Positions 58,288 through 64,000 of a stretch of 64,000 nt of DNA are shown one piece after another. Source of the DNA: DASXZH01 sp036502005 (GTDB lineage Bacteria > Armatimonadota > Fimbriimonadia > Fimbriimonadales > Fimbriimonadaceae). Position 1 is the first letter of the stretch. Every line of letters begins with the position of its first letter. Below the pieces are notes generated by a model. It had not been told where the DNA came from. It searched no databases and saw only the letters and a program-made list of their open reading frames with translations. Location of the stretch: the NCBI GenBank assembly GCA_036502005.1, contig DASXZH010000021.1, positions 62,001-126,000 on the forward strand, written 5' to 3'. A program made the position numbers and the translations under genes.

Positions 58288-59550
58288 CTAAGGCCCCGGC
58301 TCAACAGTCCCGCGGACCTCGCCGAACCCCACCTTGTACCCGTTCCCCTGGCAGTAGGCCGTCATGACCACCGTATCGCCATCCTGCAAGAACGTGCGAG
58401 TTTCGCCCGTTTCCTCCATGATGATGGAGTTCTTACCCCGCCAGGTTAGCTCTAAAAGAGAGCCGAACGTGCCCGGCTCGGTGCCGCTAATCGTGCCCGA
58501 GGCATACAAGTCGCCATATTCCACCGGCGTCCCGTTCGAAGTCTGGTGGGCCAACTGCTGAGCGTAATTCCAATACAACTCGTTGGAATTCGTTCGGCAA
58601 ATCACCTGGGGCTTTTTCATTCGTTCGGTTTGGATGGAGACCTCCATCACGATGTTCAAATGGCTCGGCTTATCCGTCGCCAGGTGTGTCAAAGGAGGCG
58701 GCTCTTGTCTCTGCCCCTTGATTCTGAAAGGCTCTAAAGCATCGAGCGTCACCAGCCAGGGGCTAATAGAGGTGGCGAAACTCTTAGCTAAAAATGGACC
58801 CAGGGGCTGGTATTCCCAGCGCTGGATATCGCGCGCAGACCAATCGTTAACAAGCACAAAGCCAAGCACATAATCGTCGACTTCGTCGATCGGGATCGGC
58901 TCGCCGATATCGTTTTCCTTACCCGTAAAGAAGCCGAGCTCTAACTCAAAATCGAGTTCCTTGGTGGGGCCGAAATCAGGCGCGTCGTCATTGGGGGCCT
59001 TGGTCTGGCCGTTCGGACGAATGACCGCTTCACCGGAAACAATCACGCTCGATCCGCGCCCGTTGTAGCCAACCGGCAGCCAGCGATAGTTCGGCAAAAG
59101 GGGATCCATTTCCGGGCGAAACATCTTACCAACATTGCTGGCGTGGTTGATTCCCGAATAAAAATCGACGAAGGCCCCTATGTGCATGGGGATGATCTGC
59201 TCATAGGCGGCCGCATCCAAAAGCACCTTACGTTGCAAATTTTTGTTATCGCGTAGGGCTGGGTTGGTTTCAACCAGGATCCCATAGGCCTGCTCCCTTG
59301 CAAGAACTAGCGCTTCCGGTCCGCCTTCAGAAATCAGGCTTTCAAGGTCGAGGAAGAGGTCTTCGTCTTCCTGAATCAGCCCTTCCGCGGCGCATGCGCG
59401 TAAATCGAGAAAAGAGTCGCCGATCCGGACTACAACAGCCGTTTCCTCGTCTCGAATGATCACCCCAAAGGGGAGATTGAATATCGGAAAATGGGAGTCT
59501 TCCGGCACGAAAACCCAGGTTTTGGCAGTTTGCGGGACTCTAAATTTCAA
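58288..59550 (-). CDS. fahA: Fumarylacetoacetase
   Basis: A 420-residue fumarylacetoacetase of the standard bacterial/animal type. The metal/substrate region is FVDFYSGINHASNVG (about 129-143), followed by ELDFELELGFFTGKEN and VLVNDWSARDIQRWEYQPLGPF, with FGSLLELTWRG near the C-terminus. It splits fumarylacetoacetate to fumarate and acetoacetate, the last step of tyrosine breakdown. Acetoacetate could feed the CoA-transferase at the left edge, though they are 58 kb apart. Its start overlaps the stop of the upstream unknown gene by 4 bp. Confidence 0.95.
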   Translation of the reverse strand: MKFRVPQTAKTWVFVPEDSHFPIFNLPFGVIIRDEETAVVVRIGDSFLDLRACAAEGLIQEDEDLFLDLESLISEGGPEALVLAREQAYGILVETNPALRDNKNLQRKVLLDAAAYEQIIPMHIGAFVDFYSGINHASNVGKMFRPEMDPLLPNYRWLPVGYNGRGSSVIVSGEAVIRPNGQTKAPNDDAPDFGPTKELDFELELGFFTGKENDIGEPIPIDEVDDYVLGFVLVNDWSARDIQRWEYQPLGPFLAKSFATSISPWLVTLDALEPFRIKGQRQEPPPLTHLATDKPSHLNIVMEVSIQTERMKKPQVICRTNSNELYWNYAQQLAHQTSNGTPVEYGDLYASGTISGTEPGTFGSLLELTWRGKNSIIMEETGETRTFLQDGDTVVMTAYCQGNGYKVGFGEVRGTVEPGP

Positions 59551-60455
59551 CCGCGAACCTCGTCCAAAAGTTTAAGCAATCGCAAGTCTTCATAGGCTTC
59601 CGTTACCGAACAAGAGCCGTAACTTACAAACAATCCGCGCATATCTTCAATCGCGTCCAGGCTCGCTTCCAGGTTGTGCCATCGCACTTCGTCTTGCGTA
59701 AAGGAAAACGCCGAACCATTGGTTTCTTCAAGAATGGTGGCGATTTCCTTCTTGCTGAGGGCGTTTTCATCGGCCAAAGCGGCGGCAATGAAAACATTCA
59801 GAAAGCCGTGGGACATCGCGTTTACCTTCGGATCGTGGTGGCGAACCGAGTGATGCAGCCCCGCCGTGAGCTTAAAGGCAATATTTAGGTTGAGGCATTC
59901 TTGAATAAAGCCGGCCAGCCTATCCGTGCTTGGATAAGCAGCGGCATCAAGGCCGCCGGTGCGCACCTTTGCCGCGACCCAATCGGTTTCGGCGATGTGA
60001 TGCATGTTGTCATGCATCGATTCTCCCCAGGGAATCTCCACAAAAACTTCGAGTTCGCGAAAGGGGCCAAGCGCGCGTAGTGCAGCTTTGAATTCAAGTT
60101 CCGGTGCCTTCACTTCGTAAGCTTCGATGGCGCAAATATCCTCGCAGCGGCCGCTGAAGGTTATAAAGCTGCTCGCGTCTTGGGTTACGCCCCGGCCGAA
60201 CGAAGTCGCATCTGCGCCGCCGGTTCCGATAATGGAAACGCCAAACCCGATTTCAGCCTTTTGGGCTTCTAGCTCGTCGGCGAGTTCATCGAGCCTGGAT
60301 GCAGGACACACGAAGCGACTCACTAGCCAGCTTTCGGGACCGTTCAGAAGCCGCAGGTATTCGGCGACCGCATCCTCCATGGAGAGGTTGGCAGGGGGGA
60401 AAAGACCGGCGTAATCGATAACGCCTTCTAGCATTGTATTGAGCGCCCGACTCAT
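59547..60455 (-). CDS. Conserved unknown protein co-translated with fumarylacetoacetase
   Basis: 302 residues, soluble. IDYAGLFPPANLSMEDAVAEY (about 13-33) and SRFVCPASRLDELADEL are the most distinctive blocks; FVEIPWG, VAAKVRTGG and FKLTAGLHHSVRH suggest a barrel-like alternation of strands and active-site loops with His. I recall similar proteins only as uncharacterised neighbours of aromatic degradation genes. It precedes and overlaps fahA by 4 bp, so a role in tyrosine or homogentisate breakdown is likely but unproven. TAGAAT is 8 nt before the ATG. Confidence 0.72.
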   Translation of the reverse strand: MSRALNTMLEGVIDYAGLFPPANLSMEDAVAEYLRLLNGPESWLVSRFVCPASRLDELADELEAQKAEIGFGVSIIGTGGADATSFGRGVTQDASSFITFSGRCEDICAIEAYEVKAPELEFKAALRALGPFRELEVFVEIPWGESMHDNMHHIAETDWVAAKVRTGGLDAAAYPSTDRLAGFIQECLNLNIAFKLTAGLHHSVRHHDPKVNAMSHGFLNVFIAAALADENALSKKEIATILEETNGSAFSFTQDEVRWHNLEASLDAIEDMRGLFVSYGSCSVTEAYEDLRLLKLLDEVRG

Positions 60456-61130
60456 ATATTCGAATTCTAGCTTTTATTGGCCGGAAATGTTTCGGGGATG
60501 GGAAATATGTCTTGTGTAGCTCATCGTGATCAGGATTGCGAGGCAGAGCCCAGCGGGTACTCAAGCAAAGACGCGAAGCTCGCAAAGAGGGATTGATAAG
60601 GGTTGGTTTCTTTCATAAGCGCCGAATTGTGCGGAATTGTGCGGTATTTTGCGGTGCAGAATAGGTTCAAAACAATTTTAAAATTAAAAATTTCGCGTTT
60701 TTTTGTGGCTGCCTCGTAGCCGGTTTTTGGTGGCTCATGGAGATAGACGGGTAACCCGTCGTTAATGTGAAATCCATTTTGAACGTGGCAGATAGTTCTT
60801 GAGTCTGGGGCAATCAGACTATACGCAGGATGGGGGCGGCAGTAACTTGGCTTAGCAGGGTGCAAATAGCGAAGCGTTGTCATCCCGAACGAGGCCCTAA
60901 GGCCGAACTGAGGGACCGGGTGTGCTTCCTTATTTGTAGCAAATCGTTAAAGTGTTGGACCGCTGGTGGACCAACACTTTAACGATTTGCCGGATGGGTT
61001 TGGAGCGCCGCGTTCTTCGCTTCGCTCAGAATGTCAACGCTTCGGTATTTGAACTAGGCTCAACTCTGCTCCCTTTTTCGATAGCGTTTCCTCGCCACGA
61101 CGCCAGGATTCCACACTCCAAAGTTTCGCA
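60456..61130. other. Intergenic region with tandem and inverted repeats
   Basis: About 675 bp with no supported gene; a 117-codon frame at 60530-60883 lacks coding character. It contains three 10-bp units related to AATTGTGCGG (near 60627-60656) and a perfect 20-bp inverted repeat (60939-60990). The parts around 60880-60920 and 61010-61035 (GTCATCCCGAACGAGG and TTCTTCGCTTCGCTCAGAAT) resemble arms of a dispersed intergenic repeat. Confidence 0.5.
60939..60990. repeat. Perfect 20-bp inverted repeat
   Basis: GCAAATCGTTAAAGTGTTGG (60939-60958) is followed after 12 bp by its exact reverse complement (60971-60990). The loop, ACCGCTGGTGGA, is itself partly symmetrical with its flanks. No T tract follows on either strand, so it is not a standard terminator. 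Confidence 0.85.
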
Positions 61131-61802
61131 TCAGCCTAACCATGTCTTTACTGCCTCCGCCAGATCTGCCAACAGTTGCGCATCCTTCGCCTTTGAGACA
61201 TGAAATGAATGATCTGCGCCGGGAATGTTGACCAAGGTTGCCCGATCTCCCAAGCCATCGCAAACGCCTTTGATCAAATCCGGATAGGCAAGAGTGTCCT
61301 TATCACCTTGCAGAAAAAGCATGGGTAATCCAACCAACGCCAAATGCTCCGCCCGTTCAATCGAAGGCTTGTCCGAAGGGTGAAGCGGGAATCCGTAGAA
61401 AACCAATTTCTCAACATTAGGCAAAGGCGCTTCGGAGACAGCCGTGGAAGTCATTCGGCCACCCATAGACTTTCCTCCCGCGCAAAGCTTTAAATCCGGC
61501 GCCAACTCGTGTGCTCTTGCAACGGCAGCCCGAACCGCTGCCAACAACGGAGGCTTGTGAAAGCGCTGCCCGCTTAGCTTCTCCTTTTTCTCCAACTGCT
61601 CTTGATATGGAAAGTTGTAGCGCAGCGTAGCTACGCCCACTCTATTCAGACTGGCTGCGATAGCCGCCATTCCAGCGTTGCGCATCCCCGCTCCCGCCCC
61701 GTGGGCGAAAACGTAGAGCCATTTGGCATCGCCCGGGCGTTCGTAGATGGCGGATACGGATCGGCCAATCCCTGGAATTTCGATTTGGAGTTCTTGAGTC
61801 AT
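61131..61802 (-). CDS. Alpha/beta hydrolase (KANL3/Tex30-like)
   Basis: A 223-residue alpha/beta hydrolase with the elbow AGGKSMGGRMTS (nucleophile Ser about 112), an Asp in FLQGDKDTLAYP and a His in PGADHSFHVSK. VFAHGAGAGMRN near residue 32 is the oxyanion region. The family includes dienelactone-type hydrolases of unknown substrate and is common in bacteria. No signal peptide. It is isolated. Confidence 0.85.
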   Translation of the reverse strand: MTQELQIEIPGIGRSVSAIYERPGDAKWLYVFAHGAGAGMRNAGMAAIAASLNRVGVATLRYNFPYQEQLEKKEKLSGQRFHKPPLLAAVRAAVARAHELAPDLKLCAGGKSMGGRMTSTAVSEAPLPNVEKLVFYGFPLHPSDKPSIERAEHLALVGLPMLFLQGDKDTLAYPDLIKGVCDGLGDRATLVNIPGADHSFHVSKAKDAQLLADLAEAVKTWLG

Positions 61803-62021
61803 CTCACTTTGAGCGGATAGGGGATAGCGGATGGTATCGAGTTTTCAATTCTATTCCTAATGTGCTTCGCGGCTGGCTTTTTTCCCTGCCTCGCAAATTC
61901 GAAGCCATTGTGTTTTGAGGAGCCGCTGGTTTCGACACGACCGATCGCCACCCGCTCACATTTATATCTCAACTCTTAACCTCTCCCCCCAACCAGTTCA
62001 CCCGTCACACGTCACTCACCC

Positions 62022-62927
62022 CTAACAATAATGCTCGCTCACTTCCGGGTTCGCTTCCACGTGCCCCCAAATCTCCTCAATGGTTGGCACGTAGGTGTTC
62101 GCCCCAAAGTGCCCACACTTCAAACAACCGGCAGCCGAGGCAAACATCAAACAGCGGTGGATCTCCCAACCCTGCGACAACCCATGCAGCATCGCCGCCC
62201 GAAAAATATCCCCAGCCCCGGTTGAGTCCACCAAAACCGGACAAGGAAAAGGCGGGTAAGAGCGCGTCCGCAACGTTGGCGAACCAGCCACAAACCCGTT
62301 GGGGCCATCGCTCAGAATGGTAAAGCAGCCGAACTTGTTCACCCACTTCTTCACCCACTCCATATTCTTTTGGGTGTTGCCCTGAAACCCCACCCAGTCC
62401 GTGCTGCTTTGCCAAAAAGTGTTGGGAGCTATGGGGTCGCCATCCTCGACGAAATCCATAAGATAAACGAGCATCCCGTTTTCTAGTGCCAGCCGAGCCG
62501 CATCCCGAGAAGCAGCAACCAAATTGGGATCGGCCGTAAACCAGTTCCCCGGTTTGTAATGAGCATTCCGCGCATCGGTAATGGATGCAGAAGTAGAAAA
62601 GCCCGCTCCAAACATGGTGCGCTCTCCATCGGGGGTCACGTAAATATCACACACAGGCGGCGAAACGGGCCCATTAAAAAGCTGATCCGTTGGCAGGCCT
62701 TTCGTGGTCGCCAGTTCTAAAATCAGATCGGCATCGATGCCTTGGCCAAGGCAGTTGCCGTAAAGCTCGATAGCGTCGCCCCAACGAAGCAGGGCGTTTG
62801 CGGAATTAGCGGCCTCGCCGCCGAGCAATATCTCTTGCTCAGTGACCTCAACATAATGCCCCTTCGAAGGCAGCAATGGAACCCGGCGAACCCGGTCTAG
62901 GCAAATCGTGCCGAATACAAGAACCAA
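62022..62927 (-). CDS. PfkB family carbohydrate kinase
   Basis: A 301-residue ribokinase-fold enzyme. GGEAANSANALLRWG (about 32-46) is the PfkB N-terminal signature and VDSTGAGDIFRAAMLHGL the C-terminal one, with the anion hole GAGD and its catalytic Asp. The start is TTG. It phosphorylates an unidentified sugar or nucleoside. No sugar gene is directly beside it. TATCCT is 9 nt before the start. Confidence 0.9.
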   Translation of the reverse strand: MVLVFGTICLDRVRRVPLLPSKGHYVEVTEQEILLGGEAANSANALLRWGDAIELYGNCLGQGIDADLILELATTKGLPTDQLFNGPVSPPVCDIYVTPDGERTMFGAGFSTSASITDARNAHYKPGNWFTADPNLVAASRDAARLALENGMLVYLMDFVEDGDPIAPNTFWQSSTDWVGFQGNTQKNMEWVKKWVNKFGCFTILSDGPNGFVAGSPTLRTRSYPPFPCPVLVDSTGAGDIFRAAMLHGLSQGWEIHRCLMFASAAGCLKCGHFGANTYVPTIEEIWGHVEANPEVSEHYC

Positions 62928-62971
62928 ACCGGTAACAGGATACCAACCGCTGACCGGTAAATTACCGATGC

Positions 62972-63340
62972 ATGGTTGCAGCCGCGCTTTTTTTAATATG
63001 GTTCGGCTACGGAATATGGCAGTGGCGCCGGGCCCCCCAACTGCTTATAAGGCTCAAGCAAATTAGGCCGGCCTACCGCAAGTTAAACGGCACCTTGCTG
63101 CTTGTAGGCTCGGCGGCCCTTCTGCTCGGTGGCCTCATCACACTCTTTTCCAGCGCCGAAAAACAAACGCAGCTAACCTTTTGGCAATGGCTCTGCGTCG
63201 CTGTTATAGGCTCAATCTTTGTATACTGCCAAACAATGGCAGCGGCAATGTTGGTCAGTCTAGGCGACTTTGCCGTAACCGGCGCGGATGACTCCGCGTC
63301 CAGTTCTGCGGACCGGAGAAATAAGGATCAAATTTCATGA
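62972..63340 (+). CDS. Small membrane protein, three helices
   Basis: 122 residues with membrane segments at about 2-17, 40-60 and 70-92, and a Ser/Asp-rich cytoplasmic or periplasmic tail. No family recognised. TAAATT is 8 nt before the ATG. The stop overlaps the next start by 4 bp (ATGA), so the pair is co-translated. Confidence 0.62.
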   Translation: MVAAALFLIWFGYGIWQWRRAPQLLIRLKQIRPAYRKLNGTLLLVGSAALLLGGLITLFSSAEKQTQLTFWQWLCVAVIGSIFVYCQTMAAAMLVSLGDFAVTGADDSASSSADRRNKDQIS

Positions 63341-63930
63341 GAAAGCTTTTAATTGCATTCGTTTTGGTTTTGGGCGCCTGTGCCCCCATGGTCGCCCATG
63401 GGCAAACGGATACTGAAAAGGAGGCCGCGCTTACAAAATTCAAGGCGAAACTGCACGATCTCGAGGTCTACAACATGGTTTTGCCCATCCTTATGACCAA
63501 GGACCAACTAAAGACCATTTTGAAGACCCTTCAGAAATGCAGAGCCCGGGCGCACGATCTGCTAACCGTTCAATACAAGGCGATGCTCACGCTGGAATCC
63601 AAAGTCGATGATGCTATATCTGCCGCTGCCGACAAGGGCGCAGTACCTTCACCTGCCATCATAAGTTCTCTCTATTCCTCTTCAATGGTAGCCGTGGCCC
63701 TACGCGCAAACCTGTTAGATGACGACGTGGATGACATGTACGACGTTATCACGAAGACCCTTAATAAAGGGCAATTGCAGGCAATGGCAAACTCGCTTAA
63801 TCCTAAGGAGTTTCCGGAACTGCTAAAAAAGCCTGATGAGGTTAAGCAAGAGGACCGCATCCGCATTTATATCCGGGCCGTCTTGTTGGATGACGGGGCC
63901 TATCCGCTGCTTGTTAAGATGAGCCTTTAA
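63337..63930 (+). CDS. Hypothetical envelope protein, probable lipoprotein
   Basis: 197 residues. The N-terminus MRKLLIAFVLVLGACAP has a lipobox (LGAC), though cleavage at AHGQ by ordinary signal peptidase is possible. The mature part is entirely helical, with Lys/Leu-rich heptads (DQLKTILKTLQKCRARAHDLL and VKQEDRIRIYIRAVLLDD). Such helical periplasmic proteins can act as chaperone-like or binding proteins, but no family is recognised. It is translationally coupled to the small membrane protein upstream. Confidence 0.65.
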   Translation: MRKLLIAFVLVLGACAPMVAHGQTDTEKEAALTKFKAKLHDLEVYNMVLPILMTKDQLKTILKTLQKCRARAHDLLTVQYKAMLTLESKVDDAISAAADKGAVPSPAIISSLYSSSMVAVALRANLLDDDVDDMYDVITKTLNKGQLQAMANSLNPKEFPELLKKPDEVKQEDRIRIYIRAVLLDDGAYPLLVKMSL

Positions 63931-64000
63931 GGGAATTTTCGATTGTCGATTGGAGACCGGAGTTTATGTGGAGACTCCTTTCCCTAACGAAGCCTGAACT

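Noticed and set aside
60530..60883. 117-codon minus-strand frame in the large spacer
   Set aside because: It has no ribosome site or box at its start, no conserved pattern, and crosses the tandem repeats near 60640.

Overview
The window is a chromosomal stretch of about 54% GC from a free-living, saccharolytic, non-phage bacterial genome. The best guess is Armatimonadota, probably class Fimbriimonadia. This is inferred from a PEP-CTERM sorting tail ending in FIRKRKQA, many glycosidases, ECF sigma and hybrid-kinase signalling, and starts that sit 5-6 nt behind a TANNNT box with no Shine-Dalgarno. No rRNA or marker protein was available to confirm it. The one structural RNA found is a one-piece tmRNA (57091-57444, minus) with tag ANNNYAYAA.

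Layout. 1-603 is the cut-off end of a 3-oxoacid CoA-transferase alpha subunit. 1.1-6.6 kb is a pentose block: sugar isomerase/epimerase, ribulokinase, GH36-like alpha-galactosidase, ribulose-5-phosphate 4-epimerase and a VapBC pair. 6.6-18.2 kb is a polysaccharide-use block: GH42, a secreted GH50-like enzyme, a GH106-like enzyme, an SGNH esterase and a three-gene sugar ABC importer without ATPase. Near-identical LacI-type operators lie just downstream of the -10 of both the secreted glycosidase and the importer, so the two units are probably one regulon. 18.6-23.4 kb holds isovaleryl-CoA dehydrogenase, an SDR, a GH1-like enzyme and a serine hydrolase. 23.4-29.4 kb is a four-gene signalling operon (CHASE3 hybrid kinase with three receivers, CheR, CheB, receiver-kinase) without receptor, CheA or CheW.

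29.4-38.5 kb is mixed: cupin, aldo/keto reductase, an island of repeats around a small hypothetical gene, a beta-helix protein, GNAT, a class A beta-lactamase, a very repetitive Ala/Pro/Lys protein and an alpha/beta hydrolase. 38.7-47.2 kb has a large BTAD/NB-ARC regulator, GH43, a DUF433/DUF5615 toxin-antitoxin pair running directly into two GH1-like genes, and a NanE-ROK fusion. The second GH1-like gene appears to start at CTG. A 52-residue PEP-CTERM miniprotein follows.

47.5-58.2 kb has a PhyH dioxygenase, a hairpin-rich spacer, cysteine desulfurase, an orphan AbrB antitoxin, ECF sigma with a membrane partner, a RelE-like pair with GNAT, a secreted Ig-like protein, a GNAT whose last codons are antisense to the tmRNA 3' end, and a HEPN/MNT pair. 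58.3-64 kb has fumarylacetoacetase with a co-translated unknown protein, an alpha/beta hydrolase, a PfkB kinase and two small envelope proteins.

No phage, insertion sequence, CRISPR array, tRNA or rRNA was recognised. No single new defence-type system stands out. The strongest leads are the leaderless promoter grammar, the shared operators, the PEP-CTERM miniprotein, the receptor-less Che operon, and the toxin-antitoxin pair fused by overlap to the glycosidase operon.
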